Assembly: GCA_002352125.1 (NCBI GenBank)
Contig: DEHU01000099.1
Span: 1-14,581, forward strand
From: Competibacteraceae bacterium UBA2792
GTDB lineage: Bacteria; Pseudomonadota; Gammaproteobacteria; Competibacterales; Competibacteraceae
Direction of reading: 5' to 3'
DNA: 14,581 nt
The position numbers and the translations under genes were made by a program. The notes beneath the pieces were generated by a model, which ran no database searches, was not told the DNA's origin, and saw nothing but the letters and a program-made list of their open reading frames with translations. This document shows, one piece after another, positions 1-8,231 of this stretch (the stretch's first letter is position 1; every line of letters begins with the position of its first letter).

Positions 1-114
1 CTGCTGGGCTATGATCATGATGAAGAGCAGGCCGAAGCCATGGAATCCTTGGAAATCCGTATCCTGGCGGGGCTCGGTTACCCTGATCCCTATGGAGACC
101 CCCTCGACTCATGA
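1..114 (+). CDS. ybeY: Endoribonuclease YbeY, 3' end only
   Basis: Partial gene; the 5' part lies outside the window and only the last 37 codons before TGA are present. YbeY is a zinc-dependent endoribonuclease for rRNA maturation and ribosome quality control. The visible start, [18 protein letters not shown], matches the family's C-terminal part: the His of GYDH is the last ligand of the H-x3-H-x5-H zinc motif, and the E-x2-A-x2-ME-x-LE helix follows. The stop TGA overlaps the ATG of the next gene in an ATGA arrangement. That, with the following corC and lnt genes, is the conserved phoH-ybeY-ybeX-lnt order of gammaproteobacteria. Identification rests on both the motif and the neighbours. Confidence 0.9.
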   Translation: MLGYDHDEEQAEAMESLEIRILAGLGYPDPYGDPLDS

Positions 115-989
115 GTGAAGAACGATCCGAATCGAGCCATAAACCTTCTTGGCTGGAGCGTTTGAGTCTAGCCCTGATGGGCGAACCCAAGGATCGGGAC
201 GAATTGATGGAGTTGTTGCGCGATGCCCAGCAGCGGGAACTGCTGGATCCCGAGGCACTGAAAATGATCGAAGGCGTCATGCGGGTATCGGAAACCCAAG
301 TGCGCGACGTCATGATTCCCCGCGCCCGAATGGTCGTGCTGGAGCACGACTGGAGCTTGGAGCGTCTCATCGCCGAAGTCGTCGAGTCCGGTCATTCTCG
401 CTTTCCGGTCATCGACGAAAGCAAGGACAACGTCATCGGTATCCTGATCGTCAAAGACTTGCTGACTCACGCCTTCGACCGCCGCGAAGATTTCGACCTG
501 CGCGCCCTGTTGCGACCGGCCAAGTTCATCCCCGAAAGCAAGCGCCTCAACATTCTGCTCAACGAATTCCGCAGCAACCGCCTGCACATGGTGATCGTGG
601 TCGATGAATATGGCGGCGTGGCCGGACTCATTACCATCGAGGATGTGCTGGAAGAAATCGTCGGCGAAATCGACGACGAGCACGATACCTCGGATGCGGA
701 AAACGCGTTCATCCGCCGGCAAGGCGATGTCTTTATCGTCAAGGCGTTGACTCCCGTCGAAGATTTCAACCACTATTTCCAAGCCGAATTCAGCGACGAG
801 CGGGCCGACACCATCGGCGGATTGGTCATGATGGAACTGGGCCGGCTGCCCAAGGGCGGCGAAATAGCGGATCTGGGCCGGTTCCATTTCCAGGTGTTGC
901 GCGCCGACAATCGGCGCATTCACCTGCTGGAAATGACTCTTCGTAACGGCGAGGCAGCAACGCCCTCTACAACCGAGTCGGAAGTCTGA
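111..989 (+). CDS. corC: HlyC/CorC (YbeX) family CBS-domain protein
   Basis: A 292-residue protein of the CorC/YbeX family, historically linked to magnesium/cobalt efflux with CorA and, for YbeX, to ribosome metabolism. Two CBS repeats are visible: residues about 66-125 ([10 protein letters not shown], then SRFPVIDES and [11 protein letters not shown]) and about 130-190 ([20 protein letters not shown], ending [12 protein letters not shown]). A CorC/HlyC C-terminal domain covers about 205-280 ([19 protein letters not shown]). It lacks the N-terminal DUF21 membrane domain of larger relatives, as YbeX does, so it should be cytosolic. The ATG at 111 overlaps the ybeY stop by 4 bp, so translation is probably coupled; GGAG at 94-97 is a weak, distant ribosome site. 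CBS pairs usually bind adenine nucleotides, but the ligand here cannot be read from sequence. Confidence 0.93.
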   Translation: MSEERSESSHKPSWLERLSLALMGEPKDRDELMELLRDAQQRELLDPEALKMIEGVMRVSETQVRDVMIPRARMVVLEHDWSLERLIAEVVESGHSRFPVIDESKDNVIGILIVKDLLTHAFDRREDFDLRALLRPAKFIPESKRLNILLNEFRSNRLHMVIVVDEYGGVAGLITIEDVLEEIVGEIDDEHDTSDAENAFIRRQGDVFIVKALTPVEDFNHYFQAEFSDERADTIGGLVMMELGRLPKGGEIADLGRFHFQVLRADNRRIHLLEMTLRNGEAATPSTTESEV

Positions 990-1002
990 CCATCCTTGCC
1001 CC

Positions 1003-1040
1003 ACGCCCTCGCCGCTCGCCGGTTGAGGGCGTTTCGTTTG
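1003..1040 (+). terminator. Candidate rho-independent terminator after corC
   Basis: ACGCCCTC (1003-1010) and GAGGGCGT (1025-1032) form a perfect 8-bp stem with a 14-nt GC-rich loop, followed by a T-rich run (TTTCGTTT, 1032-1039). It lies 14 bp after the corC stop, so lnt may have its own promoter in 1041-1124 or depend on readthrough. The T tract is interrupted by CG, so termination may be partial. Confidence 0.45.
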
Positions 1041-1124
1041 CGCTCGCCGCGATGATCGGGATATTGCAACGTCGGTCCGCTAATTTGGCCGGCCAGCATC
1101 ATCAACTACCGTTGCCCCTTCGCC

Positions 1125-2642
1125 ATGCACGATTTTAAGGAACGTTTTCCTTTCGCCGCCGACTCGCTGGTCTTCGCCGCGGGGGCGGCGATGCCGCTGG
1201 CGTTCGCGCCGTTTGGCTTCTGGCCGCTGGCGATCCTGCTTCCAGTCATTCTGCTCTGGGGCTGGGACGGCGCGACCTCTCGCCGGGCCGCGCTGCGCGG
1301 CGGCCTGTTCGGGCTGGGGATGTTCGGCTTCGGTATTTACTGGATTTACATCAGTCTGCACGATTACGGCAACGCGCCGGCGCCGTTCGCCGCCCTCGCG
1401 ACTTTCGCCGTCGTTGCGGTGATGGCGCTGTATCCAGCCGTCGCTGGCTGGCTGCTCGGCCGCTGGGGGCCACCGCCGGGTCCGCATCGTTGGCTGCTGT
1501 TCGTCCCCGCGTTGTGGACTCTGTTGGATTGGGTGCGAAGCTGGTTGTTCACCGGCTTTCCCTGGCTGGCGCCGGGCTACAGCCAAATCGATTCGCCCCT
1601 CGGCCAACTCGCGCCCTATCTGGGTGTATTCGGCATCGGTTGGACGGTTATGCTCAGCGCCGGCCTGTTGTGGACGGCGCTCAACCGCAACGGCTGGCGG
1701 TCGCGGCTGGGCTGGCTAGGGCTGCTGGCGGCTTTGTGGTTCGGCGCGTGGGGACTGGGGCAGACGAACTGGGTCGAAGCGGCCGGATCGCCGCTGCGTG
1801 TCGCCGTCGTGCAAGGCAATATTGGCCAAGATGTGAAATGGGAACCGGGCATACTGGACGAAACGCTAGAACGCTACGTCCAGCTCAGCTTGCCCGAACA
1901 CGGTCATCGCGACGTGATCGTTTGGCCGGAAACGGCCATTCCCGCCTTCTACCAGGACGTTCTTCCCTTCTTGGACGCGCTGGGCGAGAAAGCCCGGCAG
2001 GACAAGGTCGATTACGTCACCGGCATTCCGACCGGATCGTGGGAAACCAGCATTTTTCACAACAGCGTAATCAGCGTCGGCCGCTCCCTCGCCTTCTACA
2101 ACAAGCGCCGATTGCTGCCGTTTGGCGAGTACCTGCCGTTGCGGTGGTTTTTTCTGTTCTTCCGCAACTGGGTAACCATTCCGATGGCCGATTTTCTCCC
2201 CGGCGGCCCCGTTCAACCTCTGCTGCGCGCCGGCGATCAGCCAGTCGGGGTTTCGATCTGCTTCGAGGCAGTGTTCGGCTCCGACATCCGGCTGGATTTG
2301 CCCGAAGCGACGTGGTTGATCAACGTCAGCAACGATGCCTGGTTCAAGGATTCCACCGCCCCGCACCAACATTTGCAGATCGCCCGAATGCGCTCTCTGG
2401 AATCGGGTCGCTACATGGCCCGCGCCACCAACACCGGCATCTCCGCCATCATCGACGACCGGGGCCGCGTCGTGGCCCACGGCACCCAATTTCGGGCCGA
2501 GGTCGTGCGCGGCGAGGTGCGGCCCTTGCGTGGCCTGACGCCTTACGTCCGGTTCGGGGATTTGCCAACGGTGATTTTGGTGATAGGGTTATTGGCGTTA
2601 AGCTTATTTTTCGCAAGGCCCTATTCCAAAATCATGACATGA
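1125..2642 (+). CDS. lnt: Apolipoprotein N-acyltransferase
   Basis: Inner-membrane enzyme that adds the third acyl chain to the N-terminal cysteine of lipoproteins, the last step of lipoprotein maturation. The 505 residues are close to E. coli Lnt. The N-terminal half is a run of membrane helices (roughly 12-45, 60-110, 125-210), then a nitrilase-type periplasmic domain (about 225-470), then one C-terminal helix (about 478-498). The catalytic triad is E269 (VWPETAIP), K327 (YNKRRLLPFGEYLP, with E335) and C379 (VSICFEAVFG, with E381). The ATG at 1125 has no clear ribosome site, but the residues right after it (MPLAFAPFGFWPLA) are the normal Lnt N-terminus. Its stop overlaps the start of a predicted lipoprotein gene by 4 bp. 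Confidence 0.96.
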   Translation: MHDFKERFPFAADSLVFAAGAAMPLAFAPFGFWPLAILLPVILLWGWDGATSRRAALRGGLFGLGMFGFGIYWIYISLHDYGNAPAPFAALATFAVVAVMALYPAVAGWLLGRWGPPPGPHRWLLFVPALWTLLDWVRSWLFTGFPWLAPGYSQIDSPLGQLAPYLGVFGIGWTVMLSAGLLWTALNRNGWRSRLGWLGLLAALWFGAWGLGQTNWVEAAGSPLRVAVVQGNIGQDVKWEPGILDETLERYVQLSLPEHGHRDVIVWPETAIPAFYQDVLPFLDALGEKARQDKVDYVTGIPTGSWETSIFHNSVISVGRSLAFYNKRRLLPFGEYLPLRWFFLFFRNWVTIPMADFLPGGPVQPLLRAGDQPVGVSICFEAVFGSDIRLDLPEATWLINVSNDAWFKDSTAPHQHLQIARMRSLESGRYMARATNTGISAIIDDRGRVVAHGTQFRAEVVRGEVRPLRGLTPYVRFGDLPTVILVIGLLALSLFFARPYSKIMT

Positions 2643-3328
2643 CCGAAAACCGCCCGCGTTTTCCGCTGCGCTGGAGCGCGCTATACGACTTGGCCATCCG
2701 TTGGCGACCGTCGCGCTACGCCTTGGTACGCCGCCGTTGGCCGTGGGCCGCCGGCGTGACCGGAGGTTTTTTGCTGCTGATCTCGTGTGCCACCGCGCCA
2801 CCGCGCAACGTGAATGACGCCTGCGCTATCTTCGCCGAATACGGCGACTGGTTCGCCGACGCCAAAACCGCCAGTCAGCGCTGGAACGTACCCTTGCCTG
2901 TTCTGCTGGCCATCATCCACCAAGAATCGGCTTTTCGAGCCGACGCCAAACCGCCGCGCACCTGGTATCTCGGCTTCGTGCCCGGCCCCCGCCCCTCATC
3001 CGCTTTCGGGTATAGCCAGGCATTGGATGGAACCTGGGAACGCTATGTGGCCGCAACGGGTAACCGTGGTGCGGACCGCGACGAGTTCGCCGACGCCGTG
3101 GATTTCATCGGTTGGTATGCGGACGAAACCGCGCGATTCAATCGCATCGCTAAGAGCGACACCTATAATCAATATTTGGCTTATCACGAGGGCCAGGGCG
3201 GCTTCGCCAAGGGTACGCATCGCCAAAAAACCTGGCTGCTCGAACGGGCGCGGCGGGTACGCCAGCAGGCCGACCGCTACCGCGCGCAACTGTCTCGCTG
3301 CGAGCCGCAACTGGCAACATCGTCCTGA
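2639..3328 (+). CDS. Predicted lipoprotein with SLT-type lytic transglycosylase domain
   Basis: A 229-residue protein. An N-terminal stretch of about 33 residues ending in RRRW is followed by a hydrophobic segment and a lipobox, LISC, with the lipid-modified Cys at C50 and Ala at +2. Ala at +2 is compatible with outer-membrane sorting, since it is not the Asp of the Lol avoidance rule. The mature part resembles the SLT_4-type transglycosylase fold: VPLPVLLAIIHQESAFRA, where E96 sits at the position of the SLT catalytic acid, then SAFGYSQALDGTWERY, and later AYHEGQGG. Lytic transglycosylases cleave the MurNAc-GlcNAc bond of peptidoglycan. The ATG at 2639 overlaps the lnt stop as ATGA, so translation is probably coupled. 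This frame stays open upstream through lnt, but nothing before 2639 resembles a protein. The N-region is unusually long; a TTG at codon 18 is an alternative start. Confidence 0.82.
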   Translation: MTENRPRFPLRWSALYDLAIRWRPSRYALVRRRWPWAAGVTGGFLLLISCATAPPRNVNDACAIFAEYGDWFADAKTASQRWNVPLPVLLAIIHQESAFRADAKPPRTWYLGFVPGPRPSSAFGYSQALDGTWERYVAATGNRGADRDEFADAVDFIGWYADETARFNRIAKSDTYNQYLAYHEGQGGFAKGTHRQKTWLLERARRVRQQADRYRAQLSRCEPQLATSS

Positions 3329-3483
3329 CGCCAACGAGAACTACCGGCCCGATATAGTCTCGGGACAGGACACCGCAACGATTCGACCCTTTCGAGACGG
3401 CGCGGATCAAGCGGGATCTATCGCTGACCCAACCAGCCAAGGCACCAGTCAGACCATCGCAATCACTCTACGGAGAAGACGCC

Positions 3484-4278
3484 ATGTCACTTTCCGCTTA
3501 TCTGCTGATGTTGCCACAATGGGTAACCGTCTCCCTGCTGGTGGTTGTCACGGTATCCTTTTCGATTGTTGGGTTTCTTATCGTCCATCGTTTCATTCCA
3601 ACCAAGGTCAGGCAAATTCATAACGATGTGGCGGGTTTCGTTTTCGCGACCTTGGGAGTCACCTATGGCGTGCTGCTGGCATTCGTGGTGATCGTCGTGT
3701 GGGAACAGTTCAACGAAGCCAAGGTTAATGTGCAAAACGAGAGCAGCACCGCTCTGGTTTTATACAAGAATATCGTGGCTTATCCCGATAAAACCATTTC
3801 TCACAACATGAGGGATGGTTTTGTAAAGTATTGCCGCCAAGCAGTTGCCGAACAAGAACCCACGTCTGTCGAACAATCCGCCGAATCGGCGGAAATTGCC
3901 ATCAATCAGTTGCTTACATTGCTTGATGGCGTCGTTCCGGACAGCGGGCACGAGCAGATTCTATATACGCAGATCCTGCAATCCCTGAATGAGCTGGCGA
4001 AATACCACAATCTCCGCCATCAGGCTAGTCACGAGGAATTGCCGAGTGTCATCTGGGTCGGGGTCGTGGTCGGAGCGATTATCACCATCGGTTTTACGTT
4101 TTTGTTCGGCACCGAGAACTTCTGGGCACACATCATCATGATGTCCCTGCTGGCAGCCTTGATCGCGGTCGTCATCTACGTGGTGATCGAAATGGATCAT
4201 CCTTCGATGGGATCCGTCCGCATCGACACCCCACATGCTTATGCCAAGATCCTCAAAATAGAGGAAGCAAAGCGATAA
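3484..4278 (+). CDS. DUF4239 (bestrophin-like) membrane protein
   Basis: A 264-residue integral membrane protein of the DUF4239 family, whose function is not established; the 'bestrophin-like' name reflects fold similarity to anion channels. Helices run at about 13-35, 50-73, 188-208 and 215-235. The family signature is the second helix and its flanks: NDVAGFVFATLGVTYGVLLA, then FVVIVVWEQFNEA. The loop at about 75-185 is mostly helical and probably soluble, and a short polar tail ends the protein. GGAG at 3472-3475, 8 nt before the ATG, is a good ribosome site. The 155 bp before it (3329-3483) hold no gene and no clear hairpin, so it is probably transcribed separately from lnt. Its base composition looks lower in GC than the lnt block. 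It converges on the GMC gene 80 bp downstream. Confidence 0.85.
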   Translation: MSLSAYLLMLPQWVTVSLLVVVTVSFSIVGFLIVHRFIPTKVRQIHNDVAGFVFATLGVTYGVLLAFVVIVVWEQFNEAKVNVQNESSTALVLYKNIVAYPDKTISHNMRDGFVKYCRQAVAEQEPTSVEQSAESAEIAINQLLTLLDGVVPDSGHEQILYTQILQSLNELAKYHNLRHQASHEELPSVIWVGVVVGAIITIGFTFLFGTENFWAHIIMMSLLAALIAVVIYVVIEMDHPSMGSVRIDTPHAYAKILKIEEAKR

Positions 4279-4358
4279 CCGGCGCGGAGCAATACAAACG
4301 GGGCGAGGAAGCGAGTCCAACGTTACCTTTCATCGGCCCGCTTCGATCCGAAAAGCAA

Positions 4359-5909
4359 TTAGACCCTGTTGCCGTTCTTGATTAGATCGGCGCAACGCTC
4401 GGCAACAAGGTAAATGGTCAGCATCGGGTTGCGGCTGACGTGATCGGGAAACACGGAACCATCGGCGACGCGGAGGTTCCCGATCCCGTGAACGCCGAGA
4501 TATTGGTCGACCACGGCGTGGTTGTCGGTGGCTGGCCCCATCTTGCAAGTGCCCACCGCGTGCCAGATGGTGGCCGCATTGTCCCAGATGTATTGTTCGA
4601 GCTTGCGATCGTTCTCGACCACGCCGGGAGTCAGCACCGCAACGCCGGTCGAAAATTCCTTGAATGCATCGGTATGCGCGATGTCCCAGCAGCGCCGGAC
4701 GCCATCGACGAGTTTGCGCATGTCTTCGGCATGGGTGTTGAGGCGAAAATCGATCCGCGGCTGGATATCGGGGTCGAGGGAAGTCAGGGTAACGCGCCCT
4801 CGGGATTCGGGACGGTTGATCACGCACATCGCCCCATAGAGGAATCCAGCGGGACTATCGAGTTCGGGGAAACGCTCCGTGCCGAGCTTGTTGACGCAGT
4901 AAATCTGCATGTCGTTGTTGTATTGGCTGCCGGGGGCAGTGTATTCGAGGACAAGCTGCACGTCTGGCATGTCCTGTTGGACGACCTCCGGCTTCGGATA
5001 GAGGCCAACGAGGCTCTGCGCATGGTCGATCAGGTTGCTGCCGACGCCCTGGAGTTCGTGCACGAGCGGGGCGCCAAGCCGCTTTAGATCTTCGCGTGGA
5101 CCGACGCCGGAACGCCAGAGGATGGCCGGAGTGTTGATGGAACCGGCGGCCAGAATCACCGCGCCCCCCTCGATTCGCTCGATGGTGCCGTTCTCGCGCC
5201 GGACCTCGACACCGATGGCGCGTTTGCCGTCGAACAGCACGCGCAGCACGGTCGTTTTATCCAGGATGGTTAGGTTTTCCCGGTCCTGAGCCGGGTGCAG
5301 GTAGGCTATGGCACTCGATACTCTGACATCTCCATCGCGGTTCATCGGGATGGGCCCGATGCCGTTCAAGCCACGGGGATCGTTGTGATCCGGCACCCAG
5401 CCATAGCCGCTGGCCATGCAGGCCTCCCGGAACGCTTTTTGGACAGAGACCAGTTCCTGATCTCGAAATCGAACGATGGGTAACGGACCGCTTCGGCCGT
5501 GATGGGGAGCACTGCCGAAATCTTGATCGTTCTCGATGCGCAGGAAATAAGGAAAGACCTTGTCCCACGACCAGATCGAATTACCGCAACGGGCCCAGTC
5601 CGCAAAATCCTGCTCCAGACCGCGCAGGGCGATCGCGCCGTTGACGGCGGAGCATCCACCCGTCGCCTTGCCGCGAGCATAAGGCATCGAACGGCCCGGC
5701 ACAGCCTCGCCGGTGTAATGCCAGTCGTGAACCTGCACGGAGGTGGTAAACGCGGACTTCAAATCCTGGGGCGTCTGGGAGACGCTGCGGTAATGGGGTC
5801 CGGCTTCGATGAGGAGGACGCGGCAGTCGGGGATTTCGCTGAGCCGGCCGGCGATCACCGCTCCGGCGTTGCCGCCTCCGACTACGATCTGATCATATCG
5901 GTTACGCAT
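4359..5909 (-). CDS. GMC family FAD-dependent oxidoreductase
   Basis: A 516-residue glucose-methanol-choline family flavoenzyme that oxidises an alcohol (often a sugar or choline-like one) using FAD. The N-terminal Rossmann motif is IVVGGGNAGAVIAGRLSE (G11, G13, G16). Next come ARGKATGGCSAVNGAI and GMC signature 2, GSINTPAILWRSGVG. The C-terminal part has WHAVGTCKMG with the active-site His H450 and SRNP with N494, the usual second member of the His/Asn pair. I chose the ATG at 5909 because the FAD motif begins right after it. An in-frame ATG at 6011 would add 34 residues with no family resemblance and lies partly in a hairpin. There is no signal peptide, so it is probably cytosolic. It is last in the minus-strand cluster, and the substrate cannot be read from sequence; its neighbours suggest a carbohydrate. 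Confidence 0.92.
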   Translation of the reverse strand: MRNRYDQIVVGGGNAGAVIAGRLSEIPDCRVLLIEAGPHYRSVSQTPQDLKSAFTTSVQVHDWHYTGEAVPGRSMPYARGKATGGCSAVNGAIALRGLEQDFADWARCGNSIWSWDKVFPYFLRIENDQDFGSAPHHGRSGPLPIVRFRDQELVSVQKAFREACMASGYGWVPDHNDPRGLNGIGPIPMNRDGDVRVSSAIAYLHPAQDRENLTILDKTTVLRVLFDGKRAIGVEVRRENGTIERIEGGAVILAAGSINTPAILWRSGVGPREDLKRLGAPLVHELQGVGSNLIDHAQSLVGLYPKPEVVQQDMPDVQLVLEYTAPGSQYNNDMQIYCVNKLGTERFPELDSPAGFLYGAMCVINRPESRGRVTLTSLDPDIQPRIDFRLNTHAEDMRKLVDGVRRCWDIAHTDAFKEFSTGVAVLTPGVVENDRKLEQYIWDNAATIWHAVGTCKMGPATDNHAVVDQYLGVHGIGNLRVADGSVFPDHVSRNPMLTIYLVAERCADLIKNGNRV

Positions 5910-5949
5910 GGGCGTGTATCCGCTTCGGGTGAGAGGTGAAGGTCTGGCA

Positions 5950-6026
5950 GAAGCATCCCCCGTCGCCAAGCTTCGGGGGCATCGCCGGATCAAGCCCGGC
6001 AGCAGGCTCATTGTTCGAGCCTGCTT
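5950..6026 (-). other. Hairpin-rich spacer between the AGE/STAS and GMC genes
   Basis: Three inverted repeats lie in the 132-bp gap. The strongest is AGCAGGCTC (6001-6009) with GAGCCTGCT (6017-6025), a perfect 9-bp stem and 7-nt loop. GCCGG/CCGGC (about 5983-5999) and CCCCCG/CGGGGG (about 5957-5979) are weaker. None is followed by a T run on either strand, so they look more like RNA processing, stability or attenuation elements than intrinsic terminators. Confidence 0.5.
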
Positions 6027-6041
6027 CGATCCATTTCGATT

Positions 6042-8177
6042 TCAAACCCAACTGATTTCGTCGTTGAGCTCGCTGGCTTCGATGGCGCTTTTCACTTCTG
6101 GATTCGCACCGGCGACCGAGAACTTGCAGCCCGGCCCGAAGGTTTGCTTGCTAAACAAAAGGTAGCGCAGGGCTTCGCTGCTGATGGATTCCAGCTTACT
6201 CATATCGAACAGGATGCCGCCGGCATTCTGCGAACGCGCCGCATCGATCTGCTCCTCCAGATATTTGAGGCCGCGCGGTCCCAGCTTGCCCTGCAAGGCG
6301 ATTTTGGCTGTACCGCCGGCCACTTCGAGCAGATCGGCGTCGAAGCTGGCCTCGGCCGGGACGATGCGCACCCGCACGGTAATCTCGCCGTGCCCCTCGG
6401 GCAGCTTCACCGTCAGGGCGTCGGCATCGAAATCGTCGTAGGAATGGCCGTTAATCCAGACTTCGCCGATGCGGATGCTGCCTTTGGGTAAAATATCGGG
6501 TTGAACTCGCAACACGTTGTCGGCGAACCCGCCCGGCTCGGGCTTGAAATAGAAGTCCATCGGCTCCTTGGTGATCAATAGATTGGTGTACGTCGCCGCA
6601 AGATAGGCCAACTCGAAGGAGTGATAGCCGGCCATCGAATGGCTACCCTTGCCGCGTTCGGTGCCCAGCAAATAGGGTTGCCCGTTGGCCAATACGTTGA
6701 AGTAGACGCCACCGCTATCGGTATCCAGAAACCAGGCGTTGTAAAACGCGGCGGATTCGCGAGCGATGCGTAGGTGCTCGGGGTCCTTGAGCACGCCGTG
6801 CAATATGAGGTAGGCCAGGATGCCTTGCTCCTGTTGCCACCAGGCTTTCCGGTCGTGCCAGGCGAAGCGGTGGAATTTCTCGCCCGGGCCGAGAAGCCGC
6901 TCGACCACATCGTACCAGCCGCCCCGTTGGGGATCGCCGCCGGCCTTGGGCATCAACCCCGCGATCTTGGTCGCCAGCGCCGCATAGTCTTCCTTGGCTT
7001 TCAGGCTGTGCATCCGCATCAGATTCCAGGCGATTTTCAAATTGTGGCCGACCACCGCCCGGTTTTGCTGCCAACCCCATGACTGATCCTTTGACCAGTC
7101 GTCGTGAAATTTCTCCTGCACGAAATCGCTTTCCGCGTAATCGGGGAAACGCCGGGCGATAGTATCGAAGGTGTATTCCAGAAAATCCGCGTACTCTTGG
7201 GCTTCGGTCGCCAGCCACAAATTGATCAGATAAGCGGGCGCGTGATCGCCGACCGAATTCCAGTTTTTCCGGGCCCGATTGTGTCCCAGCGTCTCGCTGT
7301 AAGGACTCAGGGTGATCGGATCGACGTGCGAGTAATAGCCGCCTTTCTCGCTCTTGTCCTTGAAGAAACGGTTGAACAAATTGATAGTGGATTTGATGTC
7401 GTCCATGATCAGCCGGTTGCCGGTCGCGCGATACGTTTGCGTCGGACCGGCCAAGGCATAGATTTGCTCGTAGCAGGGAATGGCGTGATAGTCGTCGCCG
7501 AATTCCGAAGCGAATATTTTTTGCTCGCTCCCGTCGTTGTTGATATCGACCGCGTGATACCAGTAGCTGATGTCTTCGCTTTTATCTCTGAAGCGGAAAT
7601 GGTCGCGCAAGTATTCGGTACCTTTTTGCGCCGCTTCCAGATAGCGCTCGTAACCGGTCAACAAAAAAGCCGAGGCAAAACCATAGACCAGCCGCGAAAT
7701 CGTATCGCATTCCTGGCGTCCGCTAGGCAGCTTTGCACCGGTCACTCCCAGATTGGTCCGGTAAACGGAATAATCGATGGGACCATCGCCGAATTCGGAA
7801 GAAAGATAAAAATCTGCCAACTGGCGAATCTGGTGAATCCACCAGTCCTGTTTTTCAAAGAGAAATTCGTTCTCGGTCCGGCCCAGGAAAACGATGTGCT
7901 TTGCATCGAACGGGTAGTCGCTGCCGGCGCCATCCGGGTAGAAGATGCCATAGGCGAATAAAAACCGTCCTGGAACCAGCATTCCTCGCAGGGTTCCGCT
8001 GGCGTCATGGAACGCCTCGCCCAAGTTGCGGACCAATTCCGCGTAGCAATTGACGGCGATATGGACCGTGAATTCGCGGCCATCGGAGGTTTTCAAACCG
8101 AAGCTGTCACTCGCCTTGTCGTAGCTGGTGACATAGCCGGCGATCAGATCGGAGAAGGTGAAATCGATTTTATTCAT
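6042..8177 (-). CDS. AGE-type (alpha/alpha)6-barrel protein with C-terminal STAS domain
   Basis: A 711-residue multidomain protein. Residues about 1-105 form a beta-rich N-terminal domain I do not recognise. About 115-555 resemble the N-acylglucosamine/cellobiose 2-epimerase (AGE) barrel: SRLVYGFASAFLLTGYERYL (R162), GHNLKIAWNLMR (H378), WWQQEQGILAYL, and SHSMAGYHSFELAYLA (H513, H519). The Arg and His positions match the sugar-binding and catalytic residues of AGE enzymes, so activity on a free or disaccharide sugar is plausible. About 555-618 are beta-rich. About 618-711 resemble STAS (LFDMSKLESISSEALRYLLF), the anti-sigma-factor-antagonist fold; S667 aligns with the phosphorylated Ser of SpoIIAA. 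Start: GGAGAG at 8191-8186, 8 nt before the ATG. It follows the PfpI-like gene by 54 bp. No signal peptide. The reaction and any STAS partner are unknown. Confidence 0.85.
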   Translation of the reverse strand: MNKIDFTFSDLIAGYVTSYDKASDSFGLKTSDGREFTVHIAVNCYAELVRNLGEAFHDASGTLRGMLVPGRFLFAYGIFYPDGAGSDYPFDAKHIVFLGRTENEFLFEKQDWWIHQIRQLADFYLSSEFGDGPIDYSVYRTNLGVTGAKLPSGRQECDTISRLVYGFASAFLLTGYERYLEAAQKGTEYLRDHFRFRDKSEDISYWYHAVDINNDGSEQKIFASEFGDDYHAIPCYEQIYALAGPTQTYRATGNRLIMDDIKSTINLFNRFFKDKSEKGGYYSHVDPITLSPYSETLGHNRARKNWNSVGDHAPAYLINLWLATEAQEYADFLEYTFDTIARRFPDYAESDFVQEKFHDDWSKDQSWGWQQNRAVVGHNLKIAWNLMRMHSLKAKEDYAALATKIAGLMPKAGGDPQRGGWYDVVERLLGPGEKFHRFAWHDRKAWWQQEQGILAYLILHGVLKDPEHLRIARESAAFYNAWFLDTDSGGVYFNVLANGQPYLLGTERGKGSHSMAGYHSFELAYLAATYTNLLITKEPMDFYFKPEPGGFADNVLRVQPDILPKGSIRIGEVWINGHSYDDFDADALTVKLPEGHGEITVRVRIVPAEASFDADLLEVAGGTAKIALQGKLGPRGLKYLEEQIDAARSQNAGGILFDMSKLESISSEALRYLLFSKQTFGPGCKFSVAGANPEVKSAIEASELNDEISWV

Positions 8178-8231
8178 GGCGTGAGCTCTCCAGCGTGAGT
8201 AGCTACAAAACGGGGGTCTGGCACAGCGGGC

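Noticed and set aside
1490..2638. Open frame of 383 codons inside lnt, continuous with the transglycosylase gene.
   Set aside because: It is the +2 shadow of lnt in GC-rich sequence, rich in Arg, Ala and Gly with no domain. Only the part from 2639 has a lipobox and an SLT motif.
4279..4358. Bidirectional terminator between the convergent DUF4239 and GMC genes.
   Set aside because: Only 4-bp inverted repeats are visible, with no T run on either strand.
4440..5087. Plus-strand open frame of 215 codons opposite the GMC gene.
   Set aside because: Antisense to a gene with clear family motifs throughout; no recognisable domain or ribosome site.
5910..6011. N-terminal extension of the GMC protein from the ATG at 6011.
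   Set aside because: The 34 added residues resemble no GMC N-terminus or signal peptide, and the region is made of hairpins.
7104..7961. Plus-strand open frame of 285 codons opposite the AGE/STAS gene.
   Set aside because: Mirror frame of a well-supported coding region; its composition follows the opposite strand and no motif is present.
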